From: Atlantibacter subterraneus
GTDB taxonomy: Bacteria > Pseudomonadota > Gammaproteobacteria > Enterobacterales > Enterobacteriaceae
Length of the DNA: 64,000 bases
NCBI RefSeq assembly: GCF_027853245.1
Contig: NZ_JAPTZM010000001.1
Direction: 5' to 3' (one strand)
Shown here in pieces: positions 26,192 to 34,199 of this stretch. Position numbers and translations under genes: made by a program. The notes beneath the pieces were generated by a model. It searched no databases. It saw only the letters and a list, made by a program, of their open reading frames with translations, and was not told the DNA's origin. The first letter of the stretch is position 1, and every line of letters starts with the position of its first letter.

Positions 26192-27598
26192 TTAGAATCG
26201 GAAATAATTTTTAGCGTTATCGTGACAAATATTTATTATTAGATTTGATAATATTTTTGGATTATCAGGCACTTCTCCACGCTCAACCCATCCGCCGACC
26301 AGATTACACAAAATCCGCCGGAAATAGTCATGGCGCGTATAGGAGATAAAACTACGGGAATCCGTGAGCATACCGACGAAATTCATCAGCAGTCCCTGAT
26401 CGGCCAGGCTATTTAGCTGGCTTTCCATGCCCCGCCGCGTGTCGTTAAACCACCAGCCGGAACCAAACTGGACAGGTGATTTGACGCCGTCACTGGCGGA
26501 CTGGAAGTTGGCGATTGTCGTGGCGACAATATCGTTATAAATCGGATTCAGGTTATACAGAATGGTTTTGGGCAGCGCATTATTACGCGCCATGCTATCC
26601 AGTAAACCGTTCAATCCCTGCGCCAGGTGGCACTGATCGGCAATGGAGTCAAAACCGGTATTGATGCCGATTTTTTGCTTCATTAGCGTGTTGTTGCTGC
26701 GGATCGCACCAAAGTGGATCTGCATGGCCCACTGCCGCTGCTTGTAATGCCCGGCCAGCATCACAAAGATTGCGCCCATCAGTGCCGCGTTCTCTTGCTG
26801 GCTTAAGGCTTCGCCGCTGCATTTTTTAGTGAACAATTTATCCACTTCACTTGCCGTCGCGGCCTGGTAATGAATTTCAACCGGGCCATGATCGGAAATA
26901 CGGCAACCCACGTCATGGAAATAATCAATACGATTTTCCATTGCCCGTGACAGATCGGCAAAGCGCTGAATATTAATCCCGGTCAACGCCGCCAGTTTCC
27001 CGATAAATAACAGAAACTGCTGTGGGTTTTCTTCAAAGATTTCATCCGGACGAAATGTTGGCAGTACCCGGGTTTTAAAATCAGCCTCATCGCGTAACAG
27101 ACGATGGTATTCCAGCGAGTCCAGCGGCGAGTCGGTGGTGCAAATTACCTCGACGTTGGAACGGGAAATAAGCGCCCGCGGTTTAAAATCGTCCTGCAAT
27201 AAACATTGATTGCAGGCGTTCATGATTTCGCGCCAGTTGCTGGAATCGAGATTTTCTTCAATACCGAAATAGTAATCCAGCTCCAGATGCGTCCAGTGAT
27301 AAAGCGGATTACCAAAGCAGGATTCGACTGTTTCAGCCCAGGCCTGAAATTTCTCTTCCGACGAGGCGCTACCGGTAATTTTCTCTTCACTGACGCCGTT
27401 GGCGCGCATTGCGCGCCATTTATAATGATCGCCCGCCAGCCATAATTGGGTGATGTCCTGAAAGGATTTATTTTCATAAATCTCTTTTGCATCAAGGTGA
27501 CAATGGTAATCGATAACCGGCAAATCCTTTGCCAGTTCACGATACAATTTGCGCCCTGATTCATTATTAATCATAAAACTATCATTTATAAATTTCAT
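26192..27598 (-). CDS. uxaC: Glucuronate (uronate) isomerase
   Basis: A 468-residue protein of the UxaC family, full length. It has the N-terminal metal-binding YHCHLD motif of the amidohydrolase superfamily and conserved blocks such as CTTDSPLDSLEYH, MQIHFGAIRSNN and FVGMLTDSRSFISYTRHDYFRRILCN. GGAGAG lies 8 nt before the start. It converts D-glucuronate to D-fructuronate (and D-galacturonate to D-tagaturonate). In E. coli uxaC lies with uxaA under ExuR; here it is embedded between rspA and a GPH transporter. Whether a second uxaC exists elsewhere in this genome cannot be seen. Confidence 0.94.
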   Translation of the reverse strand: MKFINDSFMINNESGRKLYRELAKDLPVIDYHCHLDAKEIYENKSFQDITQLWLAGDHYKWRAMRANGVSEEKITGSASSEEKFQAWAETVESCFGNPLYHWTHLELDYYFGIEENLDSSNWREIMNACNQCLLQDDFKPRALISRSNVEVICTTDSPLDSLEYHRLLRDEADFKTRVLPTFRPDEIFEENPQQFLLFIGKLAALTGINIQRFADLSRAMENRIDYFHDVGCRISDHGPVEIHYQAATASEVDKLFTKKCSGEALSQQENAALMGAIFVMLAGHYKQRQWAMQIHFGAIRSNNTLMKQKIGINTGFDSIADQCHLAQGLNGLLDSMARNNALPKTILYNLNPIYNDIVATTIANFQSASDGVKSPVQFGSGWWFNDTRRGMESQLNSLADQGLLMNFVGMLTDSRSFISYTRHDYFRRILCNLVGGWVERGEVPDNPKILSNLIINICHDNAKNYFRF

Positions 27599-27643
27599 GA
27601 CTGCTCTCCATTCCTGAGCATGGATTGAATTAATCGTCAGGGC

Positions 27644-28858
27644 TTACCAGTTCCACAACGTGCCGTCTTCAAGACGGGCTACCGGCAAATAGGCAGGCTC
27701 GTAGGGATATTTCGCCGCCAGTTTTTCATCAAATTCGATGCCCAGACCCGGCTTGTCGCCCGGATGCATATAGCCATTATCAAAGGTCCAGTTATGCGGG
27801 AATACTTCAAGCATCTGCTCGGAATAGCCCATATATTCCTGTACGCCGAAGTTAGGCACCCACAGGTCGAAATGCAGCGCCGCCGCCATGCAGACCGGCG
27901 AGAGATCCGACGGGCCGTGAGAACCGGTACGTACCTGGTACAGGGAGGCGAAATCGGCAATTCGACGCATGCCGGTGATGCCGCCCGCGTGGGTAATGGT
28001 GGTGCGGATATAATCGATCAGCTGTTCTTCGATGAGCTGCTTGCAGTCCCAGATGCTGTTGAACACTTCGCCCACCGCGATTGGCGTGACGGTGTGCTGG
28101 CGGATCAGGCGGAAGCATTCCTGGTTTTCGGCTGGGGTCGGGTCTTCCATCCAGAACAGGCGGTGCTGCTCTACGCTCTTGCCGAAGCGCGCGGCTTCGA
28201 TTGGCGTCAGGCGATGGTGCATATCGTGCAGCAAGTGTTCGTTAAAGCCGAACTTGCTGCGTACCGCTTCAAACAGTTTCGGGGTGAAGTCGAGATATTT
28301 TTCGGTTGACCACAACTGTTCTTCCGGCCAATCGCCTTTGGTCGCCGGCTCGTAGGCCAGACCTTTCCCCTTCGCCATCCCGTAGGTGGTTTTCATACCC
28401 GGCACGCCGCACTGTACGCGGATGGCCTTAAAGCCCATCTCTTTATGGCGGGCGTAGTCTTCCAGCACTTCGTCGATACTGTGGCCGGTGGTGTGACAAT
28501 AAACCATCACTCCTTCCCGGGATGCGCCGCCCAGCAACTGATATAGCGGCATATTGGCGGCTTTGGCTTTGATGTCCCACAGCGCCATGTCGATGGCGGA
28601 AATGGCCGACATGGTTACCGGACCGCGACGCCAGTACGCGCCCTTATAGAAAAACTGCCAGATATCTTCGATGCGGTGCGCATCACGCCCCACCAGCTGC
28701 GGGCACAGATGATCTTTCAGATATGACGCTACGGACAGCTCGCGGCCATTGAGCGTGGCATCCCCTAACCCGGTTAATCCGCTGTCGGTAGTGATTTTTA
28801 AGGTGACAAAGTTGCGCCCCGGACAGGTCACAAAAACTTCAGCACTGACGATCTTCAT
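27644..28858 (-). CDS. rspA: D-mannonate dehydratase RspA (enolase superfamily)
   Basis: A 404-residue protein nearly identical to E. coli RspA. It belongs to the ManD group of the mandelate racemase/enolase superfamily: N-terminal capping domain (FVTCPGRNFVTLKITTDSGLTGLGDATLNGRE) and a barrel domain with LLHDMHHRLTP, FWMEDPTPAENQE and PIAVGEVFNSIWD supplying metal ligands, and the DMHH motif supplying the acid/base histidine. It dehydrates D-mannonate to 2-keto-3-deoxygluconate. It is the first gene of the minus-strand cluster rspA-uxaC-GPH-ydfI, with a palindromic operator candidate upstream. Confidence 0.95.
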   Translation of the reverse strand: MKIVSAEVFVTCPGRNFVTLKITTDSGLTGLGDATLNGRELSVASYLKDHLCPQLVGRDAHRIEDIWQFFYKGAYWRRGPVTMSAISAIDMALWDIKAKAANMPLYQLLGGASREGVMVYCHTTGHSIDEVLEDYARHKEMGFKAIRVQCGVPGMKTTYGMAKGKGLAYEPATKGDWPEEQLWSTEKYLDFTPKLFEAVRSKFGFNEHLLHDMHHRLTPIEAARFGKSVEQHRLFWMEDPTPAENQECFRLIRQHTVTPIAVGEVFNSIWDCKQLIEEQLIDYIRTTITHAGGITGMRRIADFASLYQVRTGSHGPSDLSPVCMAAALHFDLWVPNFGVQEYMGYSEQMLEVFPHNWTFDNGYMHPGDKPGLGIEFDEKLAAKYPYEPAYLPVARLEDGTLWNW

Positions 28859-28924
28859 GATTTTTCCTTACAACGTGAACGGCATGTATTAAGTTGCCTT
28901 CAATTTACGCAACTGAGCTACTAC

Positions 28925-28936
28925 CATACAAGTATG
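28925..28936. promoter_or_regulatory. Palindromic operator candidate upstream of rspA (RspR?)
   Basis: CATACAAGTATG has perfect 5-bp arms (CATAC/GTATG) around AA. It lies 67 nt upstream of the rspA start, within the presumed promoter. GntR/FCD-type regulators bind short palindromes of this kind; assignment to RspR is inference. Confidence 0.45.
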
Positions 28937-29005
28937 AAGATCGTAAAAATATGAGTGCAGTCACAAACAGTTTGGTGACCTGCTTATTTTTTCAGCGAAA
29001 TTGGG

Positions 29006-29332
29006 TTATGCGCGGCCCCAGCCCGCGACGATGATCAGCATGCCGCACAGGGCGATCCCCGCCCCGAGCCAGTCATAAACGCTGAGTTTGACGCCGTCCA
29101 CCACCCGCAACCACAGCAGAGCGGTCATTACATAAACGCCGCCGTAAGCCGCATAAACGCGGCCACTTGCCGCAGGATGCAGGGTCAACAGCCAGACAAA
29201 TACCGCCAGCGACAGTCCGGCGGGCAATAACAGCCAGATGCTCGCGCCGCGCCGCAGCCACAGCCAGGGAAGAAAGCAGCCAATAATTTCAGCCAGCGCG
29301 GTGGCGAAAAACAGCAGGGTTGTTTTGATCAT
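29006..29332 (-). CDS. ynfA: YnfA family inner-membrane protein (SMR-like)
   Basis: The ATG at 29332 gives 108 residues, the length of E. coli YnfA. An in-frame extension to 29710 runs across the divergent ynfB gene and is rejected. Four transmembrane helices are visible, with GCFLPWLWLRRG after the first and AAYGGVYVMTALLWLRVVDG between the second and third. The UPF0060 family resembles small multidrug resistance transporters, and YnfA homologues have been implicated in efflux of toxic cations. It is divergent from ynfB, as in E. coli. Confidence 0.95.
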   Translation of the reverse strand: MIKTTLLFFATALAEIIGCFLPWLWLRRGASIWLLLPAGLSLAVFVWLLTLHPAASGRVYAAYGGVYVMTALLWLRVVDGVKLSVYDWLGAGIALCGMLIIVAGWGRA

Positions 29333-29447
29333 GTTGAATGAAAATCCTGATAATAGCGTTTGAGTGTGCTGCTCTGTTACGCGGCAATGGTATAATAAAA
29401 AGCGTCGGGACACCGATATGTACTGTTTAACCAGAAAGGAAACCAGG

Positions 29448-29783
29448 ATGAAAAACCTCCTTAGCAAATCTGCAGTGCTGATGTTGCTGGCTGGTGTGTT
29501 TACCATCGCTTCGCCGCTCCATGCGCAGACCGACAGGCTGATCATCGAATCCGGTGACAGCGCGCAATCCCGCCAGAACGCGGCGATGGATAAAGAGCAA
29601 TGGAATGACACGCGCTCGCTGCGCCAGAAAGTGAATAAACGCGCAGAAAAAGAGTGGGATAAAGCGGACGTCGCTTTCGACGCCCAGGATAAATGCCAGC
29701 AAAGCGCCAATTTAAACGCTTACTGGGAACCGAACACCCTTCGCTGCCTGGATCGTCGCACAGGCCGCCAGATTACGCCGTAA
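29448..29783 (+). CDS. ynfB: YnfB, secreted UPF0482 protein
   Basis: The start at 29448 has AGGAAACCAGG upstream. The 111-residue product carries a signal peptide (MKNLLSKSAVLMLLAGVFTIASPLHA, cleavage after HA) followed by a conserved charged domain (RLIIESGDSAQSRQNAAMDKEQWNDTR, two cysteines around DKCQQS and TLRCLDRR). It is close to E. coli YnfB. The periplasmic function is unknown. It is divergent from ynfA and followed by a hairpin and speG. Confidence 0.93.
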   Translation: MKNLLSKSAVLMLLAGVFTIASPLHAQTDRLIIESGDSAQSRQNAAMDKEQWNDTRSLRQKVNKRAEKEWDKADVAFDAQDKCQQSANLNAYWEPNTLRCLDRRTGRQITP

Positions 29784-29788
29784 TACTC

Positions 29789-29813
29789 AGGGCTCCCACG
29801 GGGGCCCTTGTTT
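29789..29813 (+). terminator. Intrinsic terminator between ynfB and speG
   Basis: GC-rich stem AGGGCTCCC/GGGGCCCTT with loop ACG, followed by GTTT, 5 nt after the ynfB stop. Confidence 0.65.
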
Positions 29814-29836
29814 CACCTGCTAAAAAAGGATTTACC

Positions 29837-30394
29837 ATGCCCAGCGAGTATTCCGTCAAACTTCGTCCGCTTGAGCGGGAAGATTTGCGCTTCGTTCACC
29901 AGCTTGATAACAACGCCAGCGTAATGCGCTACTGGTTCGAAGAACCCTACGAAGCCTTCGTGGAGCTTTCCGATCTGTATGACAAGCATATCCACGACCA
30001 GAGCGAGCGGCGCTTTGTGGTGGAGTGCGACGGCGATAAAGCCGGATTAGTGGAACTGGTGGAGATTAACCACGTTCACCGCCGCGCCGAGTTTCAAATC
30101 ATCATCTCTCCGGAGCATCAGGGCAAAGGCCTGGCGTCCCGCGCGGCTAAACTGGCGATGGATTACGGCTTTACGGTGCTGAATCTCTATAAACTGTACT
30201 TAATCGTCGATAAAGAGAACGTCAAAGCCATTCACATCTACCGCAAGCTAGGCTTTACGGTAGAGGGCGAACTGGTACATGAGTTCTTTATTAACGGCGA
30301 ATACCGCAACACCATCCGGATGTGCATTTTCCAGCATCAATACCTGGCGGAACACAAAACCCAGGGCAGTATTTTGAAGCCTACGGCGCAATAA
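29837..30394 (+). CDS. speG: Spermidine N1-acetyltransferase SpeG
   Basis: A 185-residue GNAT-family enzyme that aligns end to end with E. coli SpeG (SVKLRPLEREDLRFVHQLDNN at the N-terminus). The acetyl-CoA binding motif is visible as IISPEHQGKGLASRAAKLAMDYGF, and the acidic polyamine-binding surface includes the EEPYEAF region. AAAAGGA lies 8-9 nt upstream of the ATG. It acetylates spermidine and spermine in the cytoplasm, preventing polyamine toxicity. Other polyamine genes in the window are mdtJI (export) and the spermidine-dehydrogenase-like gene at 35.4-37.3 kb. Confidence 0.97.
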   Translation: MPSEYSVKLRPLEREDLRFVHQLDNNASVMRYWFEEPYEAFVELSDLYDKHIHDQSERRFVVECDGDKAGLVELVEINHVHRRAEFQIIISPEHQGKGLASRAAKLAMDYGFTVLNLYKLYLIVDKENVKAIHIYRKLGFTVEGELVHEFFINGEYRNTIRMCIFQHQYLAEHKTQGSILKPTAQ

Positions 30395-30400
30395 GCCCTG

Positions 30401-30419
30401 CCCGCGGCGTGGCCGCGGG
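30401..30419. terminator. GC-rich hairpin between convergent speG and ynfC
   Basis: Perfect 8-bp stem CCCGCGGC/GCCGCGGG with a 3-nt loop. It lacks a U tract on both strands. It fills the 26-nt gap between the two stop codons. Confidence 0.6.
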
Positions 30420-30420
30420 T

Positions 30421-31131
30421 TCAGTAGTATTCAATGGTGTTTTTGATGGTGAAATGCTGTAGCGAGGGCGGCGTGACGCTCTCATCGGTAATATCCAGCG
30501 TGCAGCTTACCGGATTAAAATAGCTATCGTATTTACAGGCCTGCTTAGCGCGCGCGATGGCTTTATCGTTGAGCGTACTGACCGACTGATAATCGAGTTT
30601 CTTGCGCTTATCGGTGGGCGCTTTGGCCTCCACCGCCAGCGTCGAGGCCTTCGCCTGAGTCTTTTTGCCCAGCGGATAACCTTCTTCATCGTAGCGGTAG
30701 TTTATGGTGGTCTCTTTACCGCGTGCCGCCACCACGAACCCGTTATCATCGGTATCATACAGCAACCCGATAGCCGGTAATTCAGCCAGCTGGCATTTGC
30801 CCTGGAGCTTTACCCGCTTTTCACCAGAGTTGGCTTCAAGATAATAGTTTGCATCCAGTACCAGCGCTGCGCCGGTATTGGCATCCAGATCGTGAAACTC
30901 CAGGGAATCGAAGCACCCTTCTTCCGATAGCGTCGCGCTAATGCGACGGGTCACTTCGCCCTTGTCATTGAGCAGCGTCTGGCTGAAGTCCTTGACCGGC
31001 CCGCGCAGCGGATCAAAATCAAACTCATTCGAAAAACTTGCCATTTCAGGCGTATAGGCAATCGGCCCTTGCGAATTATCACAGCCGCTGAGGGCTGCCG
31101 TTAACGCTATTATCAGGATCTGTGGCTTCAC
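30421..31131 (-). CDS. ynfC: YnfC lipoprotein (UPF0257)
   Basis: A GTG start at 31131 with AGGA upstream gives 236 residues, exactly the length of E. coli YnfC; longer in-frame starts run into the divergent ynfD gene. A lipoprotein signal peptide is clear: VKPQILIIALTAALSGC, with the lipobox cysteine at residue 17. The mature part includes the conserved block YTPEMASFSNEFDFDPLRGPVKDF and several cysteines. It is an envelope lipoprotein of unknown function, divergent from ynfD. Confidence 0.92.
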   Translation of the reverse strand: MKPQILIIALTAALSGCDNSQGPIAYTPEMASFSNEFDFDPLRGPVKDFSQTLLNDKGEVTRRISATLSEEGCFDSLEFHDLDANTGAALVLDANYYLEANSGEKRVKLQGKCQLAELPAIGLLYDTDDNGFVVAARGKETTINYRYDEEGYPLGKKTQAKASTLAVEAKAPTDKRKKLDYQSVSTLNDKAIARAKQACKYDSYFNPVSCTLDITDESVTPPSLQHFTIKNTIEYY

Positions 31132-31240
31132 GCGTGGGCTTCCTCCCGTCTGAAAACAACGCTTATGATATAAGCAAATACAGAGATTTACACTATGGCT
31201 GCTATGCTTAGACCTGAGCCCTACCAAAAAGGAGGCTGAT

Positions 31241-31543
31241 ATGAAGCGTTTATCCTGGATTAGCGCCTGTTTGTTAATTTCCGCAGCACCGGCGTTTGCC
31301 GCGCCTGAGTCGTGCGAACGGGTGAAAGCCGACATTCAGCAGCGAATCATTAATAATGGCGTTCCGGAAACCAGCTTTAGCTTAACGATTGTGCCTGGCG
31401 ATCAGGTTGATCAGGTGGATGCGCAGGTGGTGGGACATTGCGCCAACGACACGCACAAAATCCTCTATACCCGCACCAGCAGCGGTAACGCGCCGGGCAA
31501 CCCGCCAGCGGCGCAGGATGGCTCGCAGAGCGAGCCGCAGTAA
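31241..31543 (+). CDS. ynfD: YnfD, small secreted DUF1161 protein
   Basis: A 100-residue protein with a cleavable signal peptide (MKRLSWISACLLISAAPAFA|APESC). The mature DUF1161 domain of about 50 residues (SCERVKADIQQRIINNGVP, GDQVDQVDAQVVGHC) has two cysteines likely to form a disulfide, followed by a Gly/Pro/Gln-rich tail. GGAGG lies 7 nt upstream of the ATG. It is periplasmic, of unknown function. It is followed by a hairpin that also serves the convergent murP gene. Confidence 0.92.
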   Translation: MKRLSWISACLLISAAPAFAAPESCERVKADIQQRIINNGVPETSFSLTIVPGDQVDQVDAQVVGHCANDTHKILYTRTSSGNAPGNPPAAQDGSQSEPQ

Positions 31544-31550
31544 CGCCCTT

Positions 31551-31571
31551 CCTCCGGCCTGGTGCCGGAGG
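31551..31571. terminator. Hairpin between convergent ynfD and murP
   Basis: 8-bp stem CCTCCGGC/GCCGGAGG with loop CTGGT, located 8 nt after both stop codons. No strong U tract. Confidence 0.65.
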
Positions 31572-31578
31572 AATACGC

Positions 31579-33024
31579 TTAACTCAAATCGATATTTTTA
31601 CTGCCGAACAGCCATGTCAGAATAAACCCGGACAGATAAGCCACCAGCAAGCCCGCCGCATATACCGCCATTCCGGCGTAAATGCCGCTGCCCGAGGTCA
31701 TCAGCGGCAGCGCCACCAGCCCCGACGGACCAAACACGGTATTCAGCCCCACCGGCAGGCCCATCCAGGCCACCAGCCCAATAAAGAATCCGCCGCAGGC
31801 CCCGCCCAGACACGCGGTGATAAACGGCTTCACGCGCGGCAGCGTTACGCCATAAATCAGCGGTTCGCCGATGCCCAGGATACCCGGAATAATCGCGCCT
31901 TTAATTTGGGTACGCAGCAGCGCCTCTTTATTGGCACGCGCGTATAACGCCAGCGCCGCCCCAACCTGTCCGCCCCCGGCCATCGCCAGAATGGTAAACA
32001 GCGAGTTGAAGCCCTGCGCTTCCATCAGCGCGAAATAGACTGGCACAAATCCCTGGTGGACGCCGAACATCACCGCCAACAGGAACAGCCCTGCCAGCAC
32101 CGCCGAACCAAACGGGTTGCCGTTTAGGTGCAGGAACAGCCAGGACATACCGCTGAACAGATAACCGCCCACCGGCATAATCACGATAAAGGTCACCGCG
32201 CCCATAATCAGCAGCGTCACGGCGGAGGTTAAGATCATATCCAGATTGGCAGGCATAATGCTGCGCACCCGCTTCTCCACCCACGCGCCAAGGATAGCGG
32301 CAATCAGCACGCCGATGATGTTGCCGCGCGGATCGATGGTGTGGCCAAAGAACGAAGAGATGCCGGAATAGAAGCCCACGGTAGCGTCAGGGTTGTAGCC
32401 GAGCACAAACAGCGCGGCGATAATCGCCCCGTTGACGCCCGATCCGCCAAACGCTTTTTGCGCGTTGTAGCCAATCAGGATGCTCAGAAAGGTAAACATC
32501 CCTTTGCTGAACACTTTCATATAGCTGATGGTTTCAACCAGCGCGCCGTTGGGTGACGGTTTGCCCAGCACGAAGATTTGCTCGGCCAGCGTCGCGAATC
32601 CCAGCAGCAACCCCACGGCGATAAAACCCGGGATCAGCGGCGTAAAAATGGTGGCGAACTTCGCCAAAAACTTCTGTACGCTGCTGGTCTGCTTGCCCTT
32701 TAACTGCTGCTTTTTCTGCGCCGCGATGGCTTCCAGGCTCTGGGTCTCGCTGACGGTTTCGACGGGCGTACTTTCCAGATAGTGATTCATCATTTCCGCT
32801 GCCGCCTGGGCTTTACCGGGCCCGAGTACGATCTGGAACTGCTCATCGCTTTCAATCACGCCCAGCACGCCGGGGATCTGGCGAATCGCTGCGACGTCGG
32901 CACGGGTATCGTCGCGCAACGTCAGCCGCAGCCGGGTCATGCAGTTGCCGCATTGCGCCACGTTTGCGCCACCGCCAACCGCGTCAGTAATTCGCGCTAT
33001 CATCTCGCTGGTTATTTTTGCCAT
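31579..33024 (-). CDS. murP: N-acetylmuramic acid PTS permease, EIIBC (MurP)
   Basis: The start at 33024 has AAAGGA upstream and gives 481 residues; a longer frame to 33108 overlaps murQ. The N-terminal EIIB domain has the phosphorylatable cysteine in CGNCMTRLRL. After a linker, the EIIC domain begins near residue 115 (FATIFTPLIPGFIAVGLLLG) with about ten transmembrane helices and the conserved GIGEPLIYGVTLPR motif. There is no EIIA domain, as expected for MurP, which relies on EIIA-Glc. It imports MurNAc as MurNAc-6-phosphate. It lies 10 nt after murQ. Confidence 0.93.
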   Translation of the reverse strand: MAKITSEMIARITDAVGGGANVAQCGNCMTRLRLTLRDDTRADVAAIRQIPGVLGVIESDEQFQIVLGPGKAQAAAEMMNHYLESTPVETVSETQSLEAIAAQKKQQLKGKQTSSVQKFLAKFATIFTPLIPGFIAVGLLLGFATLAEQIFVLGKPSPNGALVETISYMKVFSKGMFTFLSILIGYNAQKAFGGSGVNGAIIAALFVLGYNPDATVGFYSGISSFFGHTIDPRGNIIGVLIAAILGAWVEKRVRSIMPANLDMILTSAVTLLIMGAVTFIVIMPVGGYLFSGMSWLFLHLNGNPFGSAVLAGLFLLAVMFGVHQGFVPVYFALMEAQGFNSLFTILAMAGGGQVGAALALYARANKEALLRTQIKGAIIPGILGIGEPLIYGVTLPRVKPFITACLGGACGGFFIGLVAWMGLPVGLNTVFGPSGLVALPLMTSGSGIYAGMAVYAAGLLVAYLSGFILTWLFGSKNIDLS

Positions 33025-33034
33025 TTTTTTTCCT

Positions 33035-33937
33035 TTACGCGTTGTGTAACGCCAGGCGAATAAATCCGTTATTTTGTTCCAGCACCGCGCCAGCCTGCGC
33101 GGCGTCAAGGCCCGTCAGCACCATTACAATGGCGGTTTTACAATGGCGGTTGCACTGCTGGAGCGCCGCCTGCGCCGTATCGCGATCGCAATCGGTGGCA
33201 TCCATAACGATGGAAATCTGCCGTTCGATAAGCTTGGCGTTAGTGGCTTCCACATCCACCATCAGATTGCTGTAAACCTTGCCGCTGCGGATCATCGCTC
33301 CGGTGGTGATCATATTCAGCACCAGTTTCTGGGCGGTGCCCGCTTTCAGACGGGTCGAACCGGTGACCACTTCAGGGCCAACAGCGGGCGTAATTGCGAT
33401 ATCCGCCAGCGCCGCCATTTCACTTTGCGGATTGCAGCTCACCACCGCAATGCTGGCATTCAGCGATTTTGCCCAGGCCATCGCGCCTAAAACGTAAGGC
33501 GTTCTGCCGCTCGCCGCGAGGCCCACCAGCACATCTTTCGCGCTGAAGTTCAGCGCTTTCAAATCCGCTGCGCCCTGCTCGCGATTATCCTCAACATTCT
33601 CCACCGCGCTTAAAATGGCTTTATGGCCGCCCGCGATAATCCCTACAACCTGTTCGGGCCGGGTGCCGAACGTCGGCGGGCATTCGCTGGCATCCAGAAT
33701 GCCGAGGCGGCCAGAAGTGCCTGCGCCGATATAAATCAACCGCCCGCCCTCAGCAAACGCCTGCGCCACGCGGTCCACCAGCTGGGCGATTTGCGGCAGA
33801 TAAGGCGTAATCGCCTCCGGCACGCGGCGGTCTTCATTATTGATCACGGTCAGCATCTCCAGCGTGGAGAGCGTATCAATGTTATTGCTCGCCGGGTTGC
33901 GGCGTTCGGTTATCAGATTGCTTAAATCAATATTCAT
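33035..33937 (-). CDS. murQ: N-acetylmuramic acid 6-phosphate etherase MurQ
   Basis: The start at 33937 (MNIDLSNLITERRN) gives 300 residues, matching E. coli MurQ. The SIS sugar-isomerase-like domain is visible (YIGAGTSGRLGILDASECPPTFG, SASGR-type motif as AASGRTPYVLGAM), and the catalytic glutamate lies in DASECP. The enzyme cleaves the lactyl ether of MurNAc-6-phosphate, giving GlcNAc-6-phosphate and lactate in cell-wall recycling. It is first in the murQ-murP operon. The usual adjacent repressor gene murR is absent here. Confidence 0.95.
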   Translation of the reverse strand: MNIDLSNLITERRNPASNNIDTLSTLEMLTVINNEDRRVPEAITPYLPQIAQLVDRVAQAFAEGGRLIYIGAGTSGRLGILDASECPPTFGTRPEQVVGIIAGGHKAILSAVENVEDNREQGAADLKALNFSAKDVLVGLAASGRTPYVLGAMAWAKSLNASIAVVSCNPQSEMAALADIAITPAVGPEVVTGSTRLKAGTAQKLVLNMITTGAMIRSGKVYSNLMVDVEATNAKLIERQISIVMDATDCDRDTAQAALQQCNRHCKTAIVMVLTGLDAAQAGAVLEQNNGFIRLALHNA

Positions 33938-33970
33938 AGCGGCCTCGCAATGCAAAGATGTGTGCAGTAT

Positions 33971-33989
33971 AAGGAATATTTTATTCCTT
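33971..33989. promoter_or_regulatory. Perfect palindrome upstream of murQ, probable MurR-type operator
   Basis: AAGGAATATTTTATTCCTT has 8-bp arms around TTT. It lies 34 nt upstream of the murQ start. RpiR-family repressors such as MurR use palindromes of this general form, with AT-rich centres. Further palindromes lie at 34004-34011 (TCACGTGA) and 34056-34068 (TGTCA-CGA-TGACA). Confidence 0.55.
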
Positions 33990-34128
33990 TGCTGTGAAAG
34001 TTGTCACGTGAGATACGCGTTATGTAAGTCAAATCGTCACGACGGGTTGGCGAAATGTCACGATGACACAAATTAAATTATTCAAATACAATGAGTTAAA
34101 GTAGTTCGATATGAAGGGGATTCTAATT

Positions 34129-34194
34129 ATGCGAAGGAATTTTTTATTATTGCTTTACCCGGGCGCGTCGCATGACCCGCGTCGCGCCCTTTAA
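34129..34194 (+). CDS. Possible 21-codon small ORF with overlapping hairpin
   Basis: ATG at 34129 with AGGGG about 10 nt upstream encodes MRRNFLLLLYPGASHDPRRAL. Its last codons form a hairpin (GGGCGCG/CGCGCCC) followed by UUUAA, an arrangement seen in leader peptides. No plus-strand gene follows (the next gene is convergent), so it would be a stand-alone small transcript. The coding potential is uncertain; the hairpin may simply terminate the opposite cytochrome gene. Confidence 0.25.
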   Translation: MRRNFLLLLYPGASHDPRRAL

Positions 34195-34199
34195 CCCTA

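Noticed and set aside
29333..29710. N-terminal extension of ynfA to 234 residues
   Set aside because: The extension runs antisense across ynfB and its promoter; the 108-residue form matches the family length.
31132..31335. N-terminal extension of ynfC to 304 residues
   Set aside because: It overlaps the ynfD signal-peptide region antisense; the GTG start gives a proper lipoprotein signal and the E. coli length.
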